Positions 50,283 to 59,454 of a DNA stretch of 64,000 nucleotides are shown in pieces. Source of the stretch: an uncultured Christensenella sp. (GTDB lineage: Bacteria; Bacillota; Clostridia; Christensenellales; Borkfalkiaceae); NCBI GenBank assembly GCA_905203015.1, contig CAJKUC010000009.1, positions 31,153 through 95,152 of the forward strand, in the 5' to 3' direction. The notes beneath the pieces are model-generated. The model did not search any database and had not been told where the DNA came from. It saw only the letters and a program-made list of their open reading frames with translations. Positions within the stretch are counted from its first letter, which is position 1. Each line of letters opens with the position of its first letter. The position numbers were made by a program, and so were the translations under genes.

Positions 50283-51611
50283 ATGAAAAAAATCATTTCC
50301 GCAGCGTTAGCAACCTCTCTTTTCGCTTCCGCCCTGCCCGTACTTGCTTCCTGCAGCAAAACCCCCGTTCTTCGCGTGGCGAGTTGGGAAGAATACATCG
50401 ACGATGGCGAAGACGACAGAAATTCCATGATCGAAGATTTCGAGGCGTGGTACGAAGAAAAAACCGGCGAAAAAATCAAAGTGGAATACATTACGCTTGA
50501 TGACAACGAAACGATGTACAACAAAATCCGTTCGGGCGAAACGTATGATCTGCTCTGCCCTTCCGAATACATGATCATGAAACTGCAATCGGAAGGAAAA
50601 CTCGAAAAATATCCCGAATCTTTCTTCGATACCTCCGCGGAAGACAATTACTACGCGAAAAACGTATCCCCTTTCATCAAAGAAACCTTTGAAAACGGCA
50701 AAAACAAAGACGGATCTTCCTGGAGCGAATACGCGGCGGGATATATGTGGGGCACGACGGGCTTCGTTGTAAAGAGCGAATACGCAGAAGCGGCAAAATC
50801 CTGGAACGTAATCACAAATTCCGCGTTGAAAAACAGAGCCACCGCGAAGAACAACGTACGCGATTCCTATTTTATGGGGCTCGGCATGCTGTACGAAACC
50901 GAACTGACGGCAAAAAAAGCGGAATACGAAGCGGGAACGATCGATCTTGCCGCGTATAGAGCGTTTCTGAACGAAAAAATGAGCGATACTTCCGCCGATA
51001 CGATGGCAAAAGTGAAAGAGTTGCTTTTAAGCGCGAAAAACAATCAGATCAGATTCGAGACCGACGACGCCAAAGACGAAGTGATCAAAGGCGACAACTA
51101 CGATCTTTCCTATCAATGGAGCGGCGACGCCGTATATATCATGGATCTTGCGGAAGAAGAAAACAACGTATTGTACGATTACGTGATCCCCGAAGCCTCT
51201 TCCAACCTCTGGTTCGACGGCTGGGTGATGATGAACGGCGCGAACACCGACGCGGCAACCGCTTTCGTCAACTTTATTTCCAAGCCCGAAAATGCCGTGA
51301 GAAACTGCGATTACGTCGGCTATACCCCCTGCGTGGGCGGCGCGGAAATGTTCGAATATATCTCCGAAAAATATTCGGCGGAAGAAGGCGCGGCGGAAGA
51401 AGACACCGCCTTGTACGATCTCGGCTATTTCTTCGGCGGAAGCGATTCCGGAAACTACGTGCTCACCGTTCCCGCAGAGAAACTGCATCGTCAGTTGTTC
51501 GCGCAATTCCCCGACGCCGCTACGAAAGATCGTCTTGCGGTGATGTCCTATTTCGATGCCGACGTGAATTCGAGAGCGAACAAAATGTGGCAGGAAGTGA
51601 AAGGCGCGTAA
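50283..51611 (+). CDS. potD: spermidine/putrescine-binding lipoprotein
   Basis: 442 residues. Signal peptide MKKIISAALATSLFASALP with lipobox VLASC (lipidated Cys24), so it is anchored to the outer face of the membrane. The body is a periplasmic-binding-protein type II fold: LRVASWEEYIDDG, YDLLCPSEYMIMKL, YAAGYMWGTTGFVV, SYQWSGDAVYIMDLA and FVNFISKPENAVRNCDYVGY, typical of PotD/PotF. Last gene of the operon. There is no terminator before the next promoter at 51637. Confidence 0.95.
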   Translation: MKKIISAALATSLFASALPVLASCSKTPVLRVASWEEYIDDGEDDRNSMIEDFEAWYEEKTGEKIKVEYITLDDNETMYNKIRSGETYDLLCPSEYMIMKLQSEGKLEKYPESFFDTSAEDNYYAKNVSPFIKETFENGKNKDGSSWSEYAAGYMWGTTGFVVKSEYAEAAKSWNVITNSALKNRATAKNNVRDSYFMGLGMLYETELTAKKAEYEAGTIDLAAYRAFLNEKMSDTSADTMAKVKELLLSAKNNQIRFETDDAKDEVIKGDNYDLSYQWSGDAVYIMDLAEEENNVLYDYVIPEASSNLWFDGWVMMNGANTDAATAFVNFISKPENAVRNCDYVGYTPCVGGAEMFEYISEKYSAEEGAAEEDTALYDLGYFFGGSDSGNYVLTVPAEKLHRQLFAQFPDAATKDRLAVMSYFDADVNSRANKMWQEVKGA

Positions 51612-51636
51612 AAATCCCTCTTTTTCTTCCGTCTGC

Positions 51637-51665
51637 TTGACAAAATCGCGCGGATAGATTATAAT
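51637..51665 (+). promoter_or_regulatory. promoter of the aromatic amino acid operon
   Basis: TTGACA (51637-51642), 17-bp spacer and TATAAT (51660-51665), all consensus. The leader to ATG 51767 is about 95 nt and contains a terminator-like hairpin. Confidence 0.88.
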
Positions 51666-51692
51666 TTAAAAAGAACGGATCGGCGAATTTTG

Positions 51693-51732
51693 GCGGTTTC
51701 CCTCTTTGAATCCGGGAAACCGCTTTCTGTTT
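51693..51732 (+). promoter_or_regulatory. terminator-like hairpin in the aro leader (attenuator candidate)
   Basis: GCGGTTTCCC (51693-51702) and GGGAAACCGC (51714-51723) form a perfect 10-bp stem with an 11-nt loop, followed by TTTCTGTTTT. Because it lies after the promoter, it would act on aro transcripts; it could also stop read-through from potD. No leader peptide or T-box is recognisable. Confidence 0.65.
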
Positions 51733-51766
51733 TCCGTCGTCCCGTCGAAGGAGACAAAAAATCGTT

Positions 51767-52642
51767 ATGCGGGAAAACAACGAACTCGAAAATTACAGAA
51801 AACAAATCGACGAGATCGATAAACAGACGGCGAAACTCTTTGAAGCGCGTATGAACGCCGTGAAAGGTATTTCCGCCTATAAAAAAACACGGGGCATCGC
51901 GGTGACCGACAAAACGAGAGAAGCGGACGTGATCAGGCGCAACGGCGCGTATATTTCCGACGACGAAATACGGGAATATTACGTAAGATTCATCTCTTCC
52001 GTGATACAGATTTCCCGCGATCTGCAAATACGCGAAACGAAAGGTATGAAAGCGGCGTATTACGGCAACGAAGGCTCGGCATGCTTTTTTGCCGCAAAAA
52101 AGGCCTTTCCGAACGCCTCTCTTTACGCCTATCCGAGCGTAATCGCTGCCTACCGCGCCGCAGAACAAGGCGAATGCGATTGCGCCGTACTGCCGATCGA
52201 CGGCGATTCTTCGGAAGATCCGCGCACGGTGAAAGATCTTGCCTTTACGGGAAGCCTTTATATCAACGCCGTCGTGGAAACGAAGGACGTACAGGATTTC
52301 CCCGAAGGACACGGCGCGGATTCTTCCGCCGCAAAGCGATTCGCTGTGTTTTCGCGCGTGCAGAACCTCCCCTCCGCAAACGAGCCGGACGAAGATTTGC
52401 ATTTTATTCTGACCTTCGCGGTGAAAAACGAATCCGGCTCGCTGGCGCAGGCGTTAAACATCATCGGCGCGCACGATTTCAATATACGAACGCTGACCGG
52501 TCGCCCCGAGAAAGATATGAGCCGTAACTATTATTTTTACGCGGAAGCAGACGGAAACGTCGCGTCGGAAAACGGCAGGGCTATGCTTCGGGAACTTTCC
52601 GCCGTTTGCGCGAAAATGAAACTTGCGGGAACTTACAGATAA
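51767..52642 (+). CDS. pheA: chorismate mutase fused to a shortened prephenate dehydratase-like region and ACT domain
   Basis: 291 residues; typical P-proteins have about 360-390. Residues 1-92 are an AroQ-type chorismate mutase (YRKQIDEIDKQTAKLF, AYKKTRGIAV, REYYVRFISSVIQISRDLQ). The part from about 95 to 205 starts like prephenate dehydratase (AAYYGNEGSACFFAAKKAF, CDCAVLPIDGDSSED), but the second half-domain is cut down and the catalytic TRF motif appears as KRF. The end is an ACT domain (SGSLAQALNIIGAHDFNIRTL) with GRP in place of ESRP. It probably keeps mutase activity, while dehydratase activity is doubtful. GAAGGAGA precedes the ATG. Confidence 0.85.
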   Translation: MRENNELENYRKQIDEIDKQTAKLFEARMNAVKGISAYKKTRGIAVTDKTREADVIRRNGAYISDDEIREYYVRFISSVIQISRDLQIRETKGMKAAYYGNEGSACFFAAKKAFPNASLYAYPSVIAAYRAAEQGECDCAVLPIDGDSSEDPRTVKDLAFTGSLYINAVVETKDVQDFPEGHGADSSAAKRFAVFSRVQNLPSANEPDEDLHFILTFAVKNESGSLAQALNIIGAHDFNIRTLTGRPEKDMSRNYYFYAEADGNVASENGRAMLRELSAVCAKMKLAGTYR

Positions 52643-52656
52643 GGAAGAAAAACGGA

Positions 52657-53676
52657 ATGATCATCGGAACAAACGCGGAAAACGGCTGTTATAATATTCT
52701 TGTAAAGCGCGGCGCAATCGACGACGACGGCGCTTTTTCCGCCTTTGCGAAAAACGAAAAAACGCTGATCGTAACGGACGACGGCGTACCCGAAGATTAT
52801 ATCCGCCGTATCTCGGCACATTTTAAAGATCCCGTGCTTATCGCGCTTCCGCAAGGCGAAAAAAGCAAGAACACGGAAAATTATCTTTTTCTTCTGCGCA
52901 CCATGTTGCACGGCGGCTTTACGCGGCACGACGGCGTAGTAGCGGCGGGAGGCGGCATGGTCGGCGATCTTGCGGGTTTTGCGGCGGCCACCTATATGCG
53001 CGGAATCGCGTTTTATAACGTTCCCACCACTTTTCTCGCCCAGGCGGACGCATCCGTCGGCGGAAAAACGGCAATCGATTTAGACGGCGTAAAAAACGCG
53101 GCGGGCGTGTTTTACCCCCCTCGAGGCGTGATTATCGATCCGAACGTTCTCTCCACCCTTTCGCCTCGGCAACTGCATGCGGGAATCGCGGAAGCGATCA
53201 AAACGGCGGTGATCGGCGATAAGGAATTATTCGCGCTACTCGAAGACGAAGCATCGTTTGAAAAAAACGCGGAAGAAATCATCATTCGATCTTTGCGCTT
53301 CAAAATATCCGTAACGGAGCGCGATCCGAAAGAAAAAGGTTTAAGAAAAGTGCTGAATTTCGGTCATACGATCGGGCATGCGATAGAAAGCGAGAAACAC
53401 GGCGAACTGTTGCACGGAGAATGTGTTTCGCTCGGCATGCTGCCGTTCGCTTCGCCGAAAATCGTAAGCCGTCTGAAAAATCTGTTGCAAAAATACGATT
53501 TGCCCGTACGCGCTTCATTTTCGCCGCAAAAAATCGCCGATTTTATCCGTAAAGACAAAAAGGCGGAAGGCAACAACGATCTGATCGACGTAGTGTACGC
53601 CGACGATATAGGCAAATATTCTTTCCGCACAAAAAGCGTTCCCGAAATTCTGGAATTATGCGAGGTGATTTTATGA
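52657..53676 (+). CDS. aroB: 3-dehydroquinate synthase
   Basis: Second step of the shikimate pathway. 339 residues: LPQGEKSKN, VVAAGGGMVGDLAGFAAATY, the NVPTTFLAQADASVGGKTAI NAD/metal site, AEAIKTAVIGD and LNFGHTIGHAIE. ATG 52657 has AAGGAAG upstream; the ORF extending to 52606 overlaps pheA and is rejected. The stop overlaps the aroC start. Confidence 0.97.
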   Translation: MIIGTNAENGCYNILVKRGAIDDDGAFSAFAKNEKTLIVTDDGVPEDYIRRISAHFKDPVLIALPQGEKSKNTENYLFLLRTMLHGGFTRHDGVVAAGGGMVGDLAGFAAATYMRGIAFYNVPTTFLAQADASVGGKTAIDLDGVKNAAGVFYPPRGVIIDPNVLSTLSPRQLHAGIAEAIKTAVIGDKELFALLEDEASFEKNAEEIIIRSLRFKISVTERDPKEKGLRKVLNFGHTIGHAIESEKHGELLHGECVSLGMLPFASPKIVSRLKNLLQKYDLPVRASFSPQKIADFIRKDKKAEGNNDLIDVVYADDIGKYSFRTKSVPEILELCEVIL

Positions 53677-54791
53677 AAAATACGTTCGGGCAAAGCGTAA
53701 CGCTCACCGTTTTCGGCGAAAGTCACGGAACATGCGTAGGCGCGGTAATCGACGGATTAGCGCCGGGGATTCCCATAAACAAAACGGAAATGCAAAAAGC
53801 GCTTGCGCTGCGCCGCCCCTCTTCCGCTTTTGAAACGGCACGTAAAGAACAGGACGAATTTTTTATCGTAAGCGGCGTTTTCAACGGCAGAACGACGGGA
53901 ACGCCGCTCACGATCCTTATCGAAAACGGCGATATTCAAAGCGAAAATTACGAAAAAGCACGAGGAATCGCCCGCCCTTCTCATGCCGATTATACGGCAT
54001 ATTGCAAATATCACGGGTTTGAAGATTATCGCGGCGGCGGGCATTTTTCGGGCAGAGTCACCGCGGCGATCGTTGCCGCGGGCGCAATTTTTTCCGCCGC
54101 TCTTTCAAAATCGGATATTACGATCGGCAGCCATATTCTGCGCCTCGGCGGCGTAGCCGACCGCCCGTTTTCCGTCGATCCCTCCGCCGATATAACTCGG
54201 CTTGCGGAAGATCCGTTCCCGGTACTCGTCGCCGATAAGAAAAACGCAATGCTTAAAGCGATCGAAGCGGCGGCAAACAACGGCGACAGCGTAGGCGGCG
54301 TTACGGAAACGGCGGTATGCGGCATACCTGCGGGGCTCGGCGAACCATGGTTCGACAGCGTTGAAAGCGTGTTATCGCACGCGCTTTTTTCCGTAGGCGG
54401 AATAAAGGGCGTATCTTTCGGCGACGGTTTTACTCTTGCCGAAATGCGCGGCAGCGAAGCGAACGATTCTTTCCGTATTGCAGGAAACGGCGGAATCGTC
54501 ACCGTAACGAACCACGGCGGCGGCATCAACGGCGGGATTACCAACGGCATGCCTATCGTGTTTTCCTGCGCCGTAAAGCCCGCCGCTTCGATTCATATCG
54601 AACAGAACACGGTGAATTTTTTAAACGGAACAAACGAAAAAATCACTGTGAACGGCAGGCACGATCCGTGTATCGTGCGGCGCGCCGTTCCCGTAATCAA
54701 CGCAATCACAGCGTTTGTCGTGTGCGATTTACTCGCGCTTCGTTTCGGCACAGACGTTCTCGCCGAGGGAATTTCCGACAAGGCAAAATAA
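53673..54791 (+). CDS. aroC: chorismate synthase
   Basis: Last common step, 5-enolpyruvylshikimate-3-phosphate to chorismate. 372 residues with FGESHGTCVGAVIDGLAPG, RPSHADYTAYCKY, RGGGHFSGRVTAA and the C-terminal NGRHDPCIVRRAVPVI. ATG 53673 overlaps the aroB TGA (ATGA). Confidence 0.97.
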   Translation: MKNTFGQSVTLTVFGESHGTCVGAVIDGLAPGIPINKTEMQKALALRRPSSAFETARKEQDEFFIVSGVFNGRTTGTPLTILIENGDIQSENYEKARGIARPSHADYTAYCKYHGFEDYRGGGHFSGRVTAAIVAAGAIFSAALSKSDITIGSHILRLGGVADRPFSVDPSADITRLAEDPFPVLVADKKNAMLKAIEAAANNGDSVGGVTETAVCGIPAGLGEPWFDSVESVLSHALFSVGGIKGVSFGDGFTLAEMRGSEANDSFRIAGNGGIVTVTNHGGGINGGITNGMPIVFSCAVKPAASIHIEQNTVNFLNGTNEKITVNGRHDPCIVRRAVPVINAITAFVVCDLLALRFGTDVLAEGISDKAK

Positions 54792-54871
54792 AGCGGGCGG
54801 CTTTCGATTCTTTCTGAAAAAACACATCGATTTTACGCCTTTCGCGGCGGACGACACCACGAGGAAAAATT

Positions 54872-56104
54872 ATGGAATACGGATTGATCGGCGAAAAACT
54901 GACGCATAGTTTTTCCAAAGAAATACATGCAAAAATAGGGAACTACCCCTATGAACTTCTGGAAATTCCTCGCGAAAAACTGAGCGAATTTCTTGCCCTG
55001 AAAAATTTCAGAGCCATAAACGTTACGATTCCCTACAAAGAAGCCGTAATCCCTTTTTTAAACGGCATTTCGGCAGAAGCGAAAAAAATCGGTGCGGTGA
55101 ACCTGATCGTAAATAAAAACGGCGTGCTTTACGGCTACAACACCGATTACTACGGCGCAAAACGTATGATCGAACGCGCAGGCATACATGTGAACGGGAA
55201 AAAGACATTGATTCTCGGCTCGGGCGGTACGAAAAAAACGCTGTATGCCGTGCTCTCCGATCTCGGCGCAAAAGAAATTTTAATCGTTTCCAGAAAAAAA
55301 AGCGACGGCACAATCACCTATGAAGAAGCGGTATCCTTGCATAGCGACGCCGAAATTATCGCCAACGCCACCCCCGTGGGCATGTTTCCCGCAATCGACG
55401 ATATGCCGATCGATCCCGATCTTTTCAAAAACCTTTCGGGCGTGATCGACGTGATCTATAATCCCCTCACCACAAGGCTGATCGAAAGCGCACAAGCGCG
55501 CGGCATTCCCCACACAAACGGCTTATACATGCTGGCGGCGCAAGCCGTACTGGCATACTCCGTCGTAAAAGACGTTCCGACGGACGAAGCGCTGTGCGAA
55601 AGCGTGTACGTAAAAACACTGCGCGAAAAAAGAAACGTCGTTCTTATCGGCATGCCCTCTTCGGGAAAAACGGAAATCGGAAAACGGATCGCCGAAAAAA
55701 CGGGAAGAATTTTTATCGACACCGATCTCCTCACGGAGCGGCGCACGGGAAAAAGCCCCGCGGCATTTATCAAAGAATACGGCGAAGCGGCTTTCCGCGC
55801 AGAAGAAGCAATATCAGTGAAAGAAGCGGCAGCAAAAACGGGCTGCGTAATCGCCACGGGCGGCGGCATAATCAACGTTTCGGGAAATATCCGTTTTTTA
55901 AAAAAGAACGGAAAAATTTTCTTTCTCGATCGTCCGCTTTCCCTGTTGTCCGCAGACGAAAATCACCCGCTTTCCGAAACGCGCGCCGCGCTTGAAAGGC
56001 TGTATGAAAAACGGCTTCCCCTGTACCTTTCCGCCGCGGACGAATTAATTAAAAACGATTCCGACGAGGAAAGCGCGGCGGAACAAATCCTACGCGGATT
56101 ATAA
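54872..56104 (+). CDS. aroE-aroK: shikimate dehydrogenase - shikimate kinase fusion
   Basis: 410 residues covering two consecutive pathway steps. Residues 1-250 are AroE: LTHSFSKEIH, INVTIPYKEAVIPF (catalytic Lys), GYNTDYYGAKRM, LILGSGGTKKTL and GLYMLAAQAVLAY. Residues 252-410 are shikimate kinase: Walker A IGMPSSGKTEIGKRI, FIDTDLL, ATGGGIIN, FLDRPL and RLPLYLSAAD. GAGGAAAAA precedes the ATG. The AroE Rossmann part is somewhat short (total AroE about 250 against 270-290). Confidence 0.95.
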   Translation: MEYGLIGEKLTHSFSKEIHAKIGNYPYELLEIPREKLSEFLALKNFRAINVTIPYKEAVIPFLNGISAEAKKIGAVNLIVNKNGVLYGYNTDYYGAKRMIERAGIHVNGKKTLILGSGGTKKTLYAVLSDLGAKEILIVSRKKSDGTITYEEAVSLHSDAEIIANATPVGMFPAIDDMPIDPDLFKNLSGVIDVIYNPLTTRLIESAQARGIPHTNGLYMLAAQAVLAYSVVKDVPTDEALCESVYVKTLREKRNVVLIGMPSSGKTEIGKRIAEKTGRIFIDTDLLTERRTGKSPAAFIKEYGEAAFRAEEAISVKEAAAKTGCVIATGGGIINVSGNIRFLKKNGKIFFLDRPLSLLSADENHPLSETRAALERLYEKRLPLYLSAADELIKNDSDEESAAEQILRGL

Positions 56105-56159
56105 AACCAACCGAAAACGAAATAATATTGGAATCTATCGCAAAAAAGGCGCAAATTTT

Positions 56160-56615
56160 ATGAAAATCCTTGTAATTAACGGTCCGAATCTGAATATGCT
56201 GGGAATCCGCGAACCCGAAATCTACGGCAACGGCACTTACGCCGATCTTATCGCGGAAATCGAAGCGCACGCAAAAACATGCGGCGTAACGGCTGAAATA
56301 TTTCAATCGAATCACGAGGGCGAAATCGTAGACGAGATTCAGCGCGCGTATTTCGATAAATTCGACGGAATCGTGATCAATCCCGCCGCATACACGCATA
56401 CCAGCATAGCGATCGCCGACGCGCTGAAAGCCGTGAATATTCCCGCCGTCGAAGTGCATATATCCCGCGTGAACGAACGGGAAGATTTCAGAAAAATCAG
56501 TTTTGTGCGCCCCGCGTGCAAAACGACGATCTCGGGAAAAGGATTCAAAGGCTACGTTGAAGCAATCGATTTTCTCATCGGATGCGCGGGCGAAAAAAGC
56601 GAGGCTCGCAAATGA
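56160..56615 (+). CDS. aroQ: 3-dehydroquinate dehydratase, type II
   Basis: Third pathway step. 151 residues, dodecamer-forming flavodoxin-like fold: VINGPNLNMLGIREPEIYG (catalytic Tyr), FQSNHEGEIVDEIQ, INPAAYTHTS and VEVHISRVNEREDF (catalytic His). The stop overlaps the aroA ATG. Confidence 0.97.
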   Translation: MKILVINGPNLNMLGIREPEIYGNGTYADLIAEIEAHAKTCGVTAEIFQSNHEGEIVDEIQRAYFDKFDGIVINPAAYTHTSIAIADALKAVNIPAVEVHISRVNEREDFRKISFVRPACKTTISGKGFKGYVEAIDFLIGCAGEKSEARK

Positions 56616-58024
56616 TCGTACGTATCGGAAAAAGCACAGCGCGCGGCGAGATCTCCGCCCCGCCGTCGAAAAGCGTCGCGCATCGTATTCTGATCTGTGC
56701 CGCACTCGCCGAAGGAAAAACCGTCGTGGAAAATCTCTCTTTATCCGACGACATCCGGGCCACGATCGCCTGTATCGAATCGCTCGGCGCAAGCGTAACG
56801 TTCGGCGACGGTTGCTGCTATCTCGACGGCGACGACGCGCTTCCGCTCTCTTCCTCGCTTTCCGCACCAAAAACGCATACTCTTACGATTACGGGCACCG
56901 GCGGAAAGCCTCATATAAGCGGCACTTTCCCCTGCAACGAAAGCGGAAGCACTCTGCGTTTTATTCTGCCGCTTGCCCTGCTTGCCTGCGGCGGCGATAA
57001 AGCGGCGCTTTTCGAGGGAACGCAACGTCTGATCGAACGCGGGATCGGCGTATACGAAGAGGCGCTCTCTTCGTCTGCCGTTTTCGCTTTTTCCGCGCAA
57101 GAAAAAAACAAAAAACAGGAAAACGTCGGAACAATTTCCGTTGACGGAACGCTCGAAGCGGGAAAATATCGTTTGCGCGGCGACATTAGCAGTCAATTCG
57201 TTTCGGGATTATTGTTTGCGTTGCCTCTTTTACGGGGAGACAGCGAAATCGAAATTCTTCCGCCGACGGAAAGCGCGGGATATATCCGTCTCACCATGGA
57301 TACTTTGCGGCTCTTCGGCGTAAACATCGAAAAAACAAGCGAAAATTCGTATTTTATCGGCGGCGGACAAACCTATCGCCCCCCTCTTTCCCCCGCATTT
57401 CCGTTTACGAAAAACGAAACGGAACGTGAAATCGATTCTGACGGCTTTAAATGCCCCTCTGCTGCGCGTTACGGCGAAGAGGCGGGCAGAATAAGCGTGG
57501 AAGGAGATTGGTCGAATTCGGCGTTTTTATTCGCTTTAAACGCACTCGGCGGAATCGTATACGTCAGCGGCTTATCGGAAAAAAGCGCGCAAAGCGACAA
57601 AAAATGCCTCGATTTTCTGCAAAAAATATCACGTGGCTTTGCCGAAATCGATTTATCCGATTATCCCGATCTCGCCCCGATTCTCTTTTCCGTCGCGGCG
57701 GCGAAACACGGCGGAGTATTTACGGGAACAAGGCGATTGAAATTAAAGGAAAGCAACCGCGCGGCGGCAATGCAAGCGGAACTGAAAAAATTCGGAATCG
57801 ACGCCGAAATCAAAGAAAACGCCGTGGAAATACGCCCCGCACGCGAAGCATTAACGCCAAACGAGCCCCTATCCTCTCACGGCGATCATCGGATCGCTAT
57901 GGCGCTCGCCGTTTTATGCACGTTGACGGGCGGAACGATCGAAGGTGCGGAAGCGGTAAAAAAAAGTTACCCCTCGTTTTTTTCCGATCTTTCGTCGCTC
58001 GGCGTCGAGTTCACCGTGATATAA
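56612..58024 (+). CDS. aroA: 3-phosphoshikimate 1-carboxyvinyltransferase (EPSP synthase)
   Basis: 470 residues, slightly longer than the usual 430. PPSKSVAHRILICAAL, NESGSTLRFILPLALLA, RGDISSQFVSGLLFALPLL, RLKLKESNRA and SSHGDHRIAMALAVL are the substrate-binding landmarks. ATG 56612 overlaps the aroQ stop. Extra residues fall in two polar loops (around AQEKNKKQEN and near residues 255-285). Confidence 0.97.
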   Translation: MIVRIGKSTARGEISAPPSKSVAHRILICAALAEGKTVVENLSLSDDIRATIACIESLGASVTFGDGCCYLDGDDALPLSSSLSAPKTHTLTITGTGGKPHISGTFPCNESGSTLRFILPLALLACGGDKAALFEGTQRLIERGIGVYEEALSSSAVFAFSAQEKNKKQENVGTISVDGTLEAGKYRLRGDISSQFVSGLLFALPLLRGDSEIEILPPTESAGYIRLTMDTLRLFGVNIEKTSENSYFIGGGQTYRPPLSPAFPFTKNETEREIDSDGFKCPSAARYGEEAGRISVEGDWSNSAFLFALNALGGIVYVSGLSEKSAQSDKKCLDFLQKISRGFAEIDLSDYPDLAPILFSVAAAKHGGVFTGTRRLKLKESNRAAAMQAELKKFGIDAEIKENAVEIRPAREALTPNEPLSSHGDHRIAMALAVLCTLTGGTIEGAEAVKKSYPSFFSDLSSLGVEFTVI

Positions 58025-58084
58025 ACGCCTGCACCCGCGAAAAAAACAATCGGGCAGGCAAAACAAGCAAGGAGCATAACAACG

Positions 58085-59113
58085 ATGAACATGCTTTTCA
58101 AACGAAAATTACCCTCCCCGCAAGAGGTGATCAGAATGTATCCGCTTTCCGCCGAAGCGAACGGACTGAAAGCGAAAAACGACGAGGAAATCCGCGCGGC
58201 TCTCACGGGACAAAGCGGAAAATTTCTGCTGATTGCGGGGCCGTGTTCCGCCGATCGCGAAGACGCCGTGCTCGATTATCTTTCGCGCCTTGCGAAAGTG
58301 CGGGAAAAAGTAAAGGACAAAATCGTAATCGTGCCTCGCATTTACACCAATAAACCGCGCACTACGGGCGAGGGATACAAAGGCATGCTTCATCAGAGCG
58401 ATCCTTTGCGGAAGCCCGATATGTTCCGCGGAATCATCGCCATCCGTCGGCTGCATCTCCGCTGCCTGGAAGAGACGGGCTTTTCTGGTGCGGACGAAAT
58501 GCTCTATCCCGAAAGTCATCGCTATCTCGGCGATATTTTATCGTATGTAACGGTAGGCGCGCGCTCCGTGGAAAATCAGCAACACCGCCTTACTGCAAGC
58601 GGGTTGGATATTCCCGTGGGCTTCAAAAACCCGACGAGCGGCGATCTTTCCGTAATGATCAACGCGCTTACCGCCGCGCAAAACGGACATGATTTCGCAT
58701 ACGGCGGCTGGGAAGTACAAAGCAAAGGCAATCCCCTCGCCCATGCGATCTTACGCGGTTCGGTGAACAAATTCGGGCAGAATATACCGAACTATCACTA
58801 CGAAGACCTCGTGACTTTGCGGGATTTGTATGCAAAAACCAATTTACGTTGCAAGGCGGCAATCATCGACGTAAATCATTCCAATTCCGGGAAAAACGCG
58901 GAAGAACAGCCGAGAATCGCCAAAGAAGTGCTGCACAGCATGCGACACAATAAAGACGTAGCCGCGATGATCAAAGGGCTGATGATCGAAAGTTACCTCG
59001 AAGACGGTTGCCAGAAAACCGACGGCACGATTTACGGAAAATCGATCACAGATCCCTGCCTCGGCTGGGAAAAGACGGAACGACTGATCTGCGAAATTGC
59101 CGATTTATTGTAA
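58085..59113 (+). CDS. aroF: 3-deoxy-7-phosphoheptulonate synthase, class I
   Basis: First step of the pathway, from PEP and erythrose 4-phosphate. 342 residues of the AroFGH type: LIAGPCSADREDAVLDYL, KPRTTGEGYKGML, SVENQQHRLTASGLD, GFKNPTSGDLSVMINAL and IIDVNHSNSGK. AAGGAG precedes the ATG. It is last in the operon, so pheA, aroB, aroC, aroE-aroK, aroQ, aroA and aroF together cover chorismate synthesis. Confidence 0.97.
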   Translation: MNMLFKRKLPSPQEVIRMYPLSAEANGLKAKNDEEIRAALTGQSGKFLLIAGPCSADREDAVLDYLSRLAKVREKVKDKIVIVPRIYTNKPRTTGEGYKGMLHQSDPLRKPDMFRGIIAIRRLHLRCLEETGFSGADEMLYPESHRYLGDILSYVTVGARSVENQQHRLTASGLDIPVGFKNPTSGDLSVMINALTAAQNGHDFAYGGWEVQSKGNPLAHAILRGSVNKFGQNIPNYHYEDLVTLRDLYAKTNLRCKAAIIDVNHSNSGKNAEEQPRIAKEVLHSMRHNKDVAAMIKGLMIESYLEDGCQKTDGTIYGKSITDPCLGWEKTERLICEIADLL

Positions 59114-59192
59114 ACGCCCCTTCCGGAACATTATTTTCGCCAAAAAAGCGCCTATACAAAAAAGATTGTGCCGTAAACGCCGTAAAAAACGC

Positions 59193-59222
59193 TTGACAGT
59201 TCTTCCCCCGTTATGTTATTAT
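59193..59222 (+). promoter_or_regulatory. promoter of tRNA-Ala
   Basis: TTGACA (59193-59198) and TATTAT (59217-59222) with an 18-bp spacer, ending 13 bp before the tRNA. Confidence 0.75.
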
Positions 59223-59235
59223 ATAAAGGTAACTC

Positions 59236-59311
59236 GGGGTTATAGCGCAGTTGGTAGCGCGTTTGAATGGCATTCAAAAGGCCAGGGGTTCGACTCCCCT
59301 TAACTCCACCA
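59236..59311 (+). tRNA. tRNA-Ala(GGC)
   Basis: A 76-nt cloverleaf with encoded CCA. Acceptor GGGGTTA/TAACTCC has the G3-U70 wobble that defines alanine tRNAs; anticodon stem TTTGA/TCAAA around ATGGCAT gives anticodon GGC. It lies at the boundary between the chromosomal aro operon and the mobile-element-like genes, so it is a plausible integration site. Confidence 0.97.
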
Positions 59312-59318
59312 AAGTGGG

Positions 59319-59366
59319 ACTATCCGAACTTTTTTGACGGAAATCAAGAGATTCGGATAGTTTTTT
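59319..59366 (+). terminator. terminator after tRNA-Ala
   Basis: ACTATCCGAA (59319-59328) and TTCGGATAGT (59352-59361) pair perfectly over 10 bp with a 23-nt loop, followed by T6. Confidence 0.8.
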
Positions 59367-59423
59367 CATACATTTAAGCGGTATTTCAGGCTTTTTTGCC
59401 CAATTTTTCCTCTTTCAATATTT

Positions 59424-59454
59424 ACGAGATACTTTCAAATCGAAGGTATCTCGT
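59424..59454 (+). terminator. second hairpin in the AT-rich gap
   Basis: ACGAGATAC (59424-59432) and GTATCTCGT (59446-59454); the stem extends inward to 13 bp with one wobble and a 5-nt loop, followed by TCTTTT. Confidence 0.55.

Noticed and set aside
51666..51766. T-box or amino acid leader peptide in the aro leader
   Set aside because: The leader is only about 95 nt, shows no T-box sequence or specifier structure and no ATG-led ORF rich in aromatic codons.
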